NCBI RefSeq assembly: GCF_029227915.1
Contig: NC_079884.1
Location: 23,188,001-23,252,000 of the forward strand
Length of the DNA stretch: 64,000 bases
Direction of reading: 5' to 3'
Source of the DNA: Hydractinia symbiolongicarpus
Lineage: Eukaryota > Cnidaria > Hydrozoa > Anthoathecata > Hydractiniidae
The notes beneath the pieces were generated by a model. The model ran no database searches, was not told where the DNA came from, and saw only the letters and a program-made list of their open reading frames with translations. This document shows, in pieces, positions 31,698 through 44,500 of this stretch (the stretch's first letter is position 1; each line of letters begins with the position of its first letter). The translations under genes were made by a program, and so were the position numbers.

Positions 31698-34600
31698 GCA
31701 CATGCAGCTATTACTCAAACACCATGAAAAAGCTGAAAATAATTGTCCAAAAAGTTGTTTTTTGTTGCCCAAGTGATTTTTTCCACCGAATTTACAACAA
31801 ATTTCTGAATTAATTACACGTGGATCACAGCAAATGTACATGTGCCACTCACTCTAGCTTCCAGACCCAAACAAGCTTGAAGATAGGGATTTCAAAAATA
31901 AATTTGATTGTATTTTCTTTTTGGGTGGTATTACGACTTTAATTTAACTGCGCTCTTGTTGCTATAGCGACGTTTTAGCGAACAACCCTAAAATTATTTC
32001 CCGCATTGTCCATCCTTTTTAATTAGCGAAATAAAACCTAGAACCCTCCCAGAGGTCGGATCTTTAGTTTTTTATGTCATCAAACGGAAGTAAGCGATGC
32101 TTGTCGTTTGCATATAACTAGAATGAGAGACGTAGATACATTTTTTTTTGTTAACAAAGTTTATGTTTAAGAGAGGATCAGACTGAAACATTTGTTATAT
32201 GGATAATTGGTGTTTATTATTGCAGGGAACTACTAGTAGAAATTTTTCGCCAATAAATCATTGACTGGTTGTTTTAGTTGTGTGTTTTTATATCAATTTG
32301 TAACTGTGGCTGGTCATATTTTTAACTAGGTCTCCATGTCAAGTGAAATTTAATTTAATGCGCTAGAAAAACTAGGCGAATGTCTTTGCGGAGGGATTTT
32401 TTTATGTTGCGGCTATGCTCACCTGTTATATATATAACAAAAATTCGTTGATTTGTAGCAAGTGCTACAAATGCGGTGTTACTCGCTACAAATTCGGAAT
32501 TCGTTAGCCGGCATTTTGAAATGGATAAACTATTTGACGACGTGCTGCATAAATACTTATAAATTTGTTCAAATTAGGTGGATAGAAAAATTGATTATAG
32601 TAAACCACTCAGATGACAAGTTGTAATTTTGATAATCAACGGATAATTTGTCACAACTTTGAACTGCCGATAGAAACGTTGAGTATGTCAGCGATGGCTA
32701 AAGTTATTTAATCTTTTGCATCTGATCAAAAACGCCGTACAAAGGCGTGAAAATGTCGGTAGCAAACACTGAAATATTGTGATTGGCTACTTATTAAATT
32801 TTATCAGTTCCACAACTACACCTTCTGGTTTAAGCCTGATGAAAAATTCTGTTTTGGTTGCTTTAGAGTCAATGAAGTTTTCACTGCCGCCTAGGGAGCT
32901 AGGAGCGGTAAACCCCTAAATTTTTGGTGATCATGGAATATGAAAGAGACTTCTGTAAAAAGAATTCGTTTTTTCCCAGTCTGGGACGTTAAAATATGAC
33001 CCCCCGTAAATTTTAGGAGTCAGATACAGACTTATATACAGCTATTTTAGAAGAACACATAGTGATAACAAACCTCATCCAGGCTCCTAATAATACGTAA
33101 GAATAACTTTTAATAAAAAAACAACATTTTTTGACGGCATGATTTTCATTATTTTTGAATCACTTTTTTGACTAGTGCATTCTTTCTAGTTTCGTCTCAT
33201 TTGACTTCATTTTATCTATGACGGTGATAATGATGCCCCCAAAATAGGACTTTCTGAGGACCAATCAAATTATGGACTTGTGCACTAGCTATATGCTATA
33301 TTCTAAACGACAAAACTTTTCTAAATCTGACTCCTTATAAACTTTTTAGTAGATCTCGCTACTTCTGTTTTTTACTTTTTTTTATATTTATTGACAAAAG
33401 GATATACATGATAGTTCTCCGATTACTAGCAAGCAAACGAAATGGGATTAAAAGAAATCAATTATAGAATTAAAAACCCGTCTGCAGGATTCGACGTGTT
33501 AGCGATGTTTATTTTATACTTTGTGACAAATATTTGGCGAACAGAGGAAAAAATGAGATGAGACGCAAATATTCTAAATATTTTTTTTACATAAAAGGGA
33601 TTACATCTTTTACTAAAACTGTCATTCTGCTATGAACTTTGCAAAAGTGCACCCTCACCATTCACCACCTCCGCCCCTGCCCTTATTTCACTCTCCGCCC
33701 CCTGAGTACTACTTTTACTGTTCTCGAATAAATATCTCTTTGGTTATATAGTAAGTTATAGAATCAGCTTTCATTCAGGGTGGCACTTTCTTATACTTCA
33801 ATAACGTTCTTTTTAGCACTTGGGTAGAGGGCGTTATTAGAGTATATTCCATATTCCTAAAACCCTTTCTCCAAATTAGCTTTATCTTGGCTGTTTTTGG
33901 AACATGAGTAATGTGTGATTATTTTTCACTGAACCTAAAGCTTGTTTTTTCCGACGAATAGAAATGAAATATTTTAAAGCTCTTAAGTTGGGAGAAAGCC
34001 TTTAAACCGATTTTTTATTAATTACGTATTCTCATAAGCTGTATAAATTTTGTTTTTTTTATAATTGTTCGTAATTGGGAAATCTTGCAGCTTTAGAAGA
34101 AAAGAAGCTGAGTTGTTGTGTTTGTAAAATGAAATGATTTTGAATTATGTGTAGTATGAGCGAAAATATATTAAGATATTTTTTACTTAATATCAGAAAC
34201 GCAAAGAGAATTGTCGCCAGTTTATTGTTTTTAAACTGTGAATATTTTTTGCGCTGTGGACGTGAGTAAATAAAAGATTATATGTCGATTTAAGAGTAAT
34301 GTTTTTGCATTTATACGTTTTTTGTGGATTCAGAAATTTTTTAGTTATTAAAGAGAGGTTTGTTAGTCAATCATAGGAAATCAGGGCATTATTTTTAGTT
34401 TATCGAAATATTATCGCGTTAATAATTTTTTTTTGTCAGTCCTTGAAACTAAGCTTGTTAAATAAGTCGAAGCTCGCTCCTTGATGGACAGGTTGCTGCC
34501 CTTTTAATAGCAAGATAAATTTCTGATTTATAATTTTTGAAGTTTTTTCTCATTTTCTTTTAGAAATTGGACATAATGTTCGAAATATTGCTTTAAAACT

Positions 34601-34870
34601 TGATGCATTCCTATTTGCGTCAAATTCGCGAAATTATGTACCCGCGAAATGTTCTTTAAGATATAATTCGCGAAAATTAACACCCGTGAGAGAAATAAAA
34701 AAACTGACAGCAATTCGTAAAATTTTATCTCAATAAAAAAAGGGAAATTTTGATTCACAGGAAAAAATTAAAACGCTTTTGCAAGTACTGTCGAAAAATT
34801 GTGTGACTATTTTATTGAGAAAATGCTTTATTTTTTTTAAAACTAATATTTTCAAATTTTTTTCGAAAAA

Positions 34871-35025
34871 CATCCGCGAAAATTATTACCTGCGAAAATT
34901 ATCACCCGCGAAAATTATTACCTGCGATAATTATTAACCGCGAAAATTATTACCCGCCAAAATTATTACCCGCCAAAATTATTACCCGCCAAAATAAGTA
35001 CTCGCCAAAATAAGTACCGTTAAAG
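34871..35025 (+). repeat. 15-bp tandem repeat, about ten units
   Basis: Units read CGCGAAAATTATTAC. They shift progressively to CGCCAAAATTATTAC and then CGCCAAAATAAGTAC, so the array grades from one variant to the next from left to right. Confidence 0.9.
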
Positions 35026-38000
35026 TAACTAAATTTTTTGGCTCCAAAAATTTCCCCCGACATTCTTTTCCTACCTTCTTTTGGATACCTTTGTGTGCTG
35101 TTTCTATAACAACTTGCTTAAAAGCAGTAACTAGGTTTTACAATCGGCAAACATACAATTCAGTTTCTTTATCAAACCTATTAAAGGAACATAATACTAA
35201 TTTTTAATCCATAATTTTATAAAAGAATTTTTGTGCATTATTTTTTTGTATATTATTATAAATTTCTTATAATCTTCAACAGATCGATGACAGATTAAGA
35301 GGTGGATGTTTAAGTCTATTAATGAATCAATCAGCGCTTCATTTAGTGCCATATAAGAAAAAAATATAATCCTTAGCTACTTATAAAGAACTTTGAGATC
35401 GGCGGTATATATCTCAATCATAAAGACGCGTTAGTATTTGCACGTGAATGAGATTATTCACGCGAAAAGAAAGTGTACATTCTTTAACTAACTTTATATG
35501 TACATGCGGTTTGTTTTTCTTTCTTTTTAGATCTTAATGACAACATTGAGTGGTTGTTATAAGGAAGAAAAGAAAAGTTTTTATAATTGTAAAAATATTT
35601 AGCGAAGGTTTTTTTTGTGATAAATTATGTTCTTTTTATGTACATATATGATGGTGTACGTACAGGAGAAGCGCCTGTCACGTTTCAATTATGATTGTGG
35701 AGACAATAATTAGTTTTTCTTGATAGCTATTGATGGTTTTCTCTTTTTAGAACGTTTTTTGACGCTTCATGCATTTTTTTAATTTGCCAGACAAGTGTGA
35801 TACCTTTGACATTGACAGAGGATGTTATGAGCTTTAAAGAGAAAATGTTTTTTTTTAACATATCCTCTTGGGAGGTAGTATTTATATTTAGATGTTGTAC
35901 TGGATGTAAAAGTTTGGAGTGATGGCAGTTAGTTTATTATATGGTTTATGGAGGTTTTTAAAACACTATATTATGTGGAAATCTCTACTTGACTTTTCTT
36001 TCACGATTTCAACTTTCTCGAAGTGTTTTTTTCTTCTATCATTCACGGCACTTTCATTTCTTCGTATTTCTTCTTATTTTTGTCTAAAAATTTAATTACT
36101 TCGTGTGTTTGAAGATAAGTGATGTGAAGTAATCTGGCACGCGAAAGAAACTTTTTTCTTGTTGAAAACTTCTAGATTTTAAGATTTGAATATTTTTAAG
36201 TCGTATAAGATGCAATCGGCGATAAAAAAAATTGAAGATTTTAAAAATCTGAGAAGTCGTCATTTGTGTAAGGGGAAATAGTAACTTTATCAAGAAAATT
36301 ATGATAGCGAGATGTTCAAGATACCAAGAGTATTTTGGTCTATGGTTTCTAATAATGAATACAGGCTCTTCTAATAATATGAGTAATTCTTTAAAAGTAT
36401 ACGGTTTCCAAGGCGACATCTGAATTCTTTTAACGTGATGTTTACATAGACAAAACTTTTCAGATATCATGTGATCAAATATGATTACGTCATCATTAAC
36501 TGACAAGTTTCGTGAGGATTGAAACTTTTTGTTTTATCATTTGTTTGTTTGTTTGTTTATAAGGCGAGAGATAGGAATTACACATTTCATATTTTACATA
36601 ATTCCATAAAAAGATTCCTTCCGCAAATTTCCTCTTTCTTAAAATACCTACACACTTCCTAATGTGTGAAAAACAATGTAAAATTATTTCCTTTGCAATA
36701 CCGAGTCCATATGTGGTGTATCAGGTGATAACCTCGTTTGCATGTAGCCTCATTTTATACGGAACTAACTTAGCTGTTGCTATAAGGCTGATTAATTATT
36801 ATTGGTTTCTTTTATAAGTTTTTTTATTAATTTTTATGTAGTTTCCGATAAATCATAACAAAAAGTTCAGATCAATCTTTGCGGTTTATTAGAACAGGTA
36901 GTACTGGAGCCCTTTTTTAATTTTACTGTTTCGTCTCGATATCCCATTCTGAGAATTAACTTTAAAACTGGGTAAACAAAGACTTTTGTTTTTCTTGACA
37001 TTAAAAAGTTGTCATCAAAAATGAAAATTCTGTCAAATACGCGTCGTCCAAGTTTTTCTTATCTTCGCTTGAAAACAATTTTATCTTGAACTTGCACTTG
37101 AGTTATCTCGGTAGACGACAAAGGTCTCCGCTAGCTATTATCTAAATTGCATCTTTGAAACGATCTATCATTACCCATATCCGCTCTAGTAATTTTGTCT
37201 AGCGATATTAATCAATTGACCGATATTGATAAAAGTAAACATTTTAATTCGATAAATCACGTTTTTTCTTGCATGTATACAGAAAGATGGAATGAAACAG
37301 AAGGGCAGTCATTTTTTTGTTTCGTTTTATTGTATTACTGTGAATTAGTCAAATCAAATTATTCGCATGAAAAAATTTGTACTTATTTATGCTAGGACCT
37401 AATTTATATGAACAAGAAAAAAGGGAATTTTCTTTCAAGCCGTTTTGTTTTTTGTTGTTGGCTGTCTCCCGCTATGGTTGTTTGCATGGATAGCTTTAAG
37501 TTTCTTTTCACGTTGGAAATGTTATTTTGAATATATTGAGGACAATTAAGATGTTTGTTCCTTATTTTGAGAGTTGAGTGAAAAACTAACTTGACCTATA
37601 TTTTACACACATCCGATATTTCATTTCACACGTTTTATTTTGTGAAAATATTAAATTGGGATATTTCACAAGAAAGAAAGTTGTTTTACCCTAATTTTGT
37701 TTAAATAACATTGTGATTCAACCCAGGAAGAAATAAAATAAAAAAGAATTTTAGGATTGTTAATACAAGGCAAGATGACGAAGAATATACAGAACAAAAG
37801 CAGTAAGTATATAATCTTTATTATTAATAATATTATTACTTTTTCTGTCATTTTATAGCATTGTTTTTGTCGCAGTTAAAAGCCTCGATCCTAGAGCATG
37901 TAGTAGATATGAAGATGGCATTCAATCTCATATCTAAAAACGGTACAGGCAATCCATCCGCGTATGAAAAAACCGCTACAAGCCCTGGGATCAAGGTTAA

Positions 38001-38539
38001 ATAAACGAGGCAAAGCCACAAAAATATTTTTAAAAACATTTTTATAAATGACATCTTTTTACTCATTGTAAAAACTTTATATGTTAATTGTTTTTTATAT
38101 GTTTTTGATATCAAATTTTCAATCTTGTGGTTCTGTGTAAAACCAGTATCATTATTATGTTCGTTTGGTTAGGGAAAAGGCAACAAGAAATAGACAAAAT
38201 TAATCTAGTTTGAAACGGTGTTGAAAAATGTGGCTTCCTTGACGTCAAACCCCGCTAAAATTGCGAAATTGTTTTCCTTGGCTGTCGCTTTGATTAAACG
38301 CCCTGGGCGTTGATGAGGAAGGGATTATCGTAACATGTTATAGCATTATAAACAATCCTGCACTACAAAATGCTACTGATTTAAACAAACACTCCATAAA
38401 AAGGGGGCCCTAGAAGGGCCGTTCATTACAGATTTTAAGTCTAAGAAAGGTGTTTATTTGAAATGGGCGTTTAATCGTAGTACTACGATAATCCAAAAGT
38501 TTCTGCTTTTCCAGGAATATGAATAGAAAAGCTAGGAAG

Positions 38540-38625
38540 CATTCTCGACCCCAGAGCTCTTTAAGATAAACTCGAAAGTAGTACTTTCGAGGTTTTAATC
38601 TCAAAGAGCTCTGGGGACGTGAATG
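38540..38625. repeat. 86-bp hairpin repeat
   Basis: CATTCTCGACCCCAGAGCTC pairs with GAGCTCTGGGGACGTGAATG at the other end. Inner arms (TTTAAGATAAAC / GTTTTAATCTCAAA) and a central GTAGTAC continue the fold-back. Its ends share CTGGGGACG with the dispersed motif family. Confidence 0.8.
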
Positions 38626-39540
38626 TCTAGGAAGCTATTTTATTTTTGCACCTAACTCGGTATTTGGCCATCCACTCTACCACAGTCATTTGTGAGAGCA
38701 CTGGGAAGAAAGTTGGTTATTTCCAAAGTGCGTGTGTTTAGAGGCGGCATTACTTCTTTTATCCTGGCAGCGTTCTCACGTAAATAAAAAAGAATATTTA
38801 TCACTTCCATTGATTTCGAAAATAGTCGATGAAGGAGGGACTTGGCGTCTTCCCAGACGATACTTAATGAATTATTCAATCCATAAAAACGTTGCATGCA
38901 AAGCTGTGCAAAACAAATTTTTATTTTTACCATGTCGTTTATTTATTTATTTATTTTTTAATGTTTTTGGGTGATAACGTAACCGCTAGGAAGCTTGCTC
39001 TAATTTTTTCCTGAACGTAGAGTCGAGATAATAAAAAGCTTTTGTGTTTGGGAATTTCCAAAGCCTTACATCAACCTTATCCCAGGGTTTCTTACGCTTT
39101 TCACATTGAACTTGTGTCTTCTTTAAAAACTTAAGAAGCACTGGGAAGCACAAGGTTGGTTTTCCATCAATGGTTATTAAACAATACCGTGTTAACACGA
39201 AATAGGAAATCATGTATTTATCAAACAAAATCTATGAAAAGTTAAAAACTTTTTTCAAATTCAAAACTGTGAAAGCCCACATGTTGCCACACAATCTCCT
39301 CCCTAAGAGGGCTTGTGAGGTTTTTTATAGTTAAACAGAACCTAAATAGCAACCTTGTTTAAGTTCCATCCAACTGTAAGAAACCAGGGAAGAAGAAACA
39401 AGCCTGGGTATGAGGTTAGCTCCTACATATGTCAACTGTGTCTCTATATTTAGTCTGGAATATAAGTTTCAACCGTTTTCTTGAAAACAACGTCTGACGA
39501 CATGAAACGACACCTCACTTTTACTGCATCTTCATGACCC

Positions 39541-39607
39541 ATTTTCGAACCCAGAGCTCTTTGAGATAAACTAGGTTTTAATCTCAAAGAGCTTTGGGCA
39601 CGAGAAT
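39541..39607. repeat. 67-bp hairpin repeat, related copy
   Basis: ATTTTCGAACCCAGAGCTCT is mirrored by AGAGCTTTGGGCACGAGAAT. Shorter than the copy at 38540, with the central loop reduced. Confidence 0.78.
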
Positions 39608-41594
39608 ATCATGACCCTTCTCAAGTCGAGTTTTATCACGTGGATGAACGTAGTTTTGAAAATGGTAGTTGTACTACTTATAAGACGAAGAAACAGAAAC
39701 AATTTTAAGATAATTAATTTCATCCTGATAAGAAAGAATAATACAGGCTACAAAAAAGTTAAAGCCGACAGTCATAAAAGAAAAACCGAGTATCTAAAAA
39801 CATTTTTTCTTTCTGTTGTGGTATGGTACACATGGCTAATAGAAGTTTAGTTTTTTTATTTATTGATTTGTTTATAATTTCTACCGAGACATACAACTTT
39901 TCTACGAGATGTTAAAGCTTTGTTTTTAAGTAGCTGTTGACAGGTTTAAATATAATTTAGATAACCGTGACAGTTTTTACCCTAATCTGCAACCTCATGG
40001 ATTATTTAAAGCCATTCGTTTTTACATATTCAAAAGACGCAAATTGAGCAAATTATGTGTTAAAATGATAAGTATGCGGTCTCCGTATATTCATGTAAGA
40101 AATTCCGCGTAACCTAACTCCGGGTGTAAATCAGAGAAAAAGTAGAGTTTCAAAAGCATAGAGGTATGGCGCTAAAGTTCGGTGAATTTTCATGCTTTTC
40201 TGGAGGTCAGATAAACATTTTTTTCACTAATTTTTTTATTGGTTTTTGAGAACTTTTAGTAACTTAGTTTATAAGAAGATTTAGGTTTGTATTTGGCCCA
40301 AAATTAGGAACATCTAAGAACAAGCCTAAACCATGCCTTCTAGCTGGACAATTTTACGAATATATTAGATTCTTTTAAAACCAATATGCATACACAATAA
40401 AAAAACATGTGTACAGGGAGATATAAAAATAATCAAATTATTTTTTACTACTTGGCATGTGTTAACAATAAAGCGAAGCTCTGTCGGTAAGTTAAAAAGT
40501 TTATTTTAGGAGTTTATTTCACGTTCTTAAAAATATTTAGTTGAGAAAGTATTAAAAATAATTTATAATTCCTTTAAGAAATTAGCACCCAACCTCGGAA
40601 AAAATAAGGACGCTATTTCTTTATAAAAAAAGCCCGCGTAAAAAGCAGTGACATTTTTGTCTTAAATTGCCAACATGTTTAGCAACCAAATAATTTATTG
40701 GGTAAATATGGCGGCACAAAGTTGTCACGACCAACCCCTTTTAATAGATCGGTTATCACTGACTCGCGTTTTGTTATGACGTCAGAAAAAGCGATGACGC
40801 TTTTTAAAGGCTTTACCACAGTATTGTTTGTTAATTAATACTATAATTTGTCATTAAGATGTAGAAAGTAAGATTTTAACACTCTTACATGATAATTATG
40901 ACTAATCTTAAGAACTGGTCATACACAGTCTGTAACGGCTTGAAGGCTGGAATAGAAATAAATTTTTAATGAAATTTGGCGCATATGATATTCTACGGCG
41001 GGAAAAAAGCGTCAAAAGTATCTACGGGGGAGATTTAATTGGATTGTGTTCACATGTGTAGTTTTTTAATTTCTTTGTGGTTATTAACAATGGTTTGTTC
41101 GTTTCTGTTTTGAAAACTGTGTTGGCCGGTGTTCTAAAAAAACAAGTCTTAACTTTCAACAAAATTAATGCTATTTCTGTTCCTATATTTAAAATTTAAA
41201 GTTCACAAAGTACATTTACTTTCTCAGTTACTTCACATTTACATATAAAAACATACAAATAATTTAAAAAATGTATATATAAGTACTCTGAAACTATCGT
41301 AAGTATTCTGGTGCAAACGGCCAGCCTGGTGTTATTATCACAATCCGTTCGCAAGTGTTAAAAACACCGTGGTTGAGCATTTGTAAGTGCATTTACGCTG
41401 TGGGAAGGCTTGCAGTCTTGTTAACGAATGATCGTTAATGAAGTTTAAAATTCTTTGACTGTATTTTTTTATGGTGATTTCGTGTTTTTCATGGGTTCCT
41501 GTTTTTTTTTATAGATAAAAGTGTTGTTTTAAACACTGAAGAAAATAAACAAAAATCTGGCTGTTTACATACGCATGATAATCAAACTGAGAGG

Positions 41595-44500
41595 ATGAAG
41601 CTCAATGTTTACATGGTCCTAATCCTTATTCTGTCGTGTTATGGTAAGTACCTTACATCTTTAGAAACCGTCTGATATTTATATATTTGCTGTATAAGAT
41701 AACAATAATAAGTTGAATCATATATACACTAAATGCACGCATGTTCTTTTTTATATAAAAAATGGTTTTTATCGTTTGTCTTTTCTTTTTTTTGTCTTCT
41801 GATATTGATATTTGCTGTAAATCAGCTGTTTGGGTTTGTTTATTTTTTTGATGCGTCTGCAATTTTTTAAGAGAAATGTCATCTTAAAATATATTAAAGC
41901 TAGCTAACTTTTTAATGCTACTAGCTAGCTAGCAGCTAATTTTAATATGCTCTAACATACAAAATAATTGTCTTCGTATATTTGTATATCTTAAAAAATC
42001 ATTTTCTATTAAATTCTGGTTGCTATGTTTATTATTTTAATTCTAACTTTCTAAGATGTTGGGTAAAATTTGACTTAAAGGATTAGACCTATTTAGCAAA
42101 GGCATGGTAAAATATCATATACACATGCTAAACTATGTTCTATAGATGTGAGAATAATTGTCAAAATTCCTAGGAGTACTTAACATGAGAACAATAATGT
42201 CTGTTTATTTAAGAAAACATCTGTAAAATTTGAATGATGTTTGAAAGAAGGTAAACAAGTAATATTATATGTTTATTTACTCATGGTTTGAAGCACTTCA
42301 AAATAATTTGTTTAAATTAATGCAGTGAAAAGTATTAGGTATATACATTATAATATCAAAACCACCTGAATATCAACCTGATTTTTAAAAATATAACTGT
42401 AGAGGTTATGATTTATTTTCACAGGAAATTTTTGCTGGTTTTATTTTTTTATTCACATTTAAAAAGAAATTAACCATCAGGTCAAAATTCATTATGATTG
42501 AAAGCCTTTTAAATAAGTGACAAAAAATGACACACTGTGGTATGTAAATGATAACAATTTGTCAGATTTTTTTGTTTGCTTAAATTGAAATTACTTTAAC
42601 AGATTTCAGATTTGTAGTCCTTTTAATAAGTTTTACCACACAAAGGTTTTTATAAAATGTGTCATAGAATTTTGAATTTAAACATCATTGTAACCATAAT
42701 TAGAGCTATTCATTTAAAGTAATTACTTAATTACTCTTTTGTCATTAAAAACTCTTTAACCTCTGTGTTGTGATTTATAGTATTGTTTTGATAAGTAAAT
42801 AAAATTTGTGTTTTTTCCTGCAGAAAATTGTATAATGCAAAATTTAGATATGAGCATACCAGACCTTATTAATCAGACTGTTTTTATTTTTTTTTATTAT
42901 TTGGCATATATACCATCTTAAAAAAATTTTCTAAAACAGAAAAGAAATCAAGACATAGAATACAATTGTGATTTTTAAAAAGGGAAATATACATGTTCCT
43001 TTTTTATATACTATAAATCATGAAAACTTTATTGCAGAAATTTTTCTCTGTTTCTTATGGAAGTTATCATTAGTCTAAATCAACAGCTTCAATTAATTAT
43101 ATTTAACTTTAGAATCAATCAAATTATTATTTTATCTAAAATGTCTTTTTTTTCAGATATAGTTTGTCTATGCAAGCTCTAAATCAACCAACTGTTTTTG
43201 TTTTGTTTTATAGTCTGTCTTCTTACAATAACTCATTCTTTTTTGATGATAAAACTAATAAAAATTACTTGGCTCATTTTATATTTCCTGTTGTTTGCTT
43301 GTTACGTTTACTTGTTGGTTAATTGGTCTGATCGTACTTGTGACCACATATTTTTATTATTAGTAAAAAAATTTAATAAAATTTTTTTATATTCCAGGGT
43401 TCCTATAAGTTACAGATTTAAGTGATTGTTTCAATATTTCATATGGTAAAAGCATCACAAACATTCGGAAAACCAGAAAAAATGAACATTTGTTTTGCTC
43501 AGGGAAAACAATACTTATCAATGAAAATTTGATTTTGATTTAAACAAAAACTCTACTTCATTTGAGAAATTATTTTGTTCTTTAATTTTCTTTGTACATA
43601 TATATTTGATTTTTAAGACTGCAATAAAATATATTACATCAAAGGATTCAAAATCCAACTGGATATAAAGCATTAAAACTTTTTTTACTTTAAAATTATC
43701 TTTAAAATATTTTGAATATTTGAAAATTTTTACTCAATGATTTATTAAAGCACAAAAGAAAATCAACATAGTAAACAAGTGCAAGTAAAAACAATGGTTG
43801 ATCTTCATTTGGTCACCACCAGTTGTTGAAAGCATTGAAAAAAATGACAAAATTAATTTTTGTCATTCTAGCAACATTTACCACATCAACGTCAATGCCT
43901 ATTAATGTATCCTTGGGTTTTATTGCCCCATTACATGACAGTTTGGACCCTCTTGGTGCACTTGGACAAGAATTGGTGAGTATGCAATACTTCCAGTGAT
44001 TTTGTTTTTACATGTGTTAAATTATATACTAATCTAATTTGTTGTTCTGCCTATTACCAATCCACTGCGATTCATACTGACAAAATTTTATACATGCTTT
44101 AAGTTATTTAAAAATATATATATATATGTATATATACTGCAAAATATATGTACTGTGTGTTTTATTTTCTTTTTTAAATTTCATTCTTTAGGAATCAGCA
44201 TTTAAGCTTGCTGTACAGGCTGTCAATAAAGCAAAACCAAGCAGGGTTAAAATTAGGACAGACTTTTCAGGTATATATATATACTTGTTTTAATTAGATA
44301 TGGTTTCCTATGGTTTTCATAGTTTTTTTTTCTTATATGTATATAAGTCGTAAATTTTTTAATTGTTGTCTTGTTGATTATGGTTTACTTTGCAATGTGT
44401 TATGAACTTTTTATCAACTTAGTGCTAACAAATACATAATTTTTTTAGTTGGTGTAAAGGATGAAACTGCAAACCCAGCAGATGCTTGTAAAAGTGCCGC

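Larger units (their letters stand above)
31373..41594. other. 10-kb region without a recognisable gene
   Basis: Between the LIN7 stop and the receptor start I find only short frames without recognisable content. Noted inside: minisatellites at 31606-31697 and 34871-35025, hairpin repeats at 38540-38625 and 39541-39607, and a decayed motif copy CCCTGGGATCAAGGTT at 37983-37998. The LIN7 3' UTR presumably occupies the first part; an AATAAA occurs near 31896. The receptor promoter presumably lies near 41.5 kb. Confidence 0.5.

Noticed and set aside
36096-36506. 136-residue minus-strand frame
   Set aside because: Lys/Phe-rich translation of AT-rich DNA, with no domain, splice partner or conserved motif visible.
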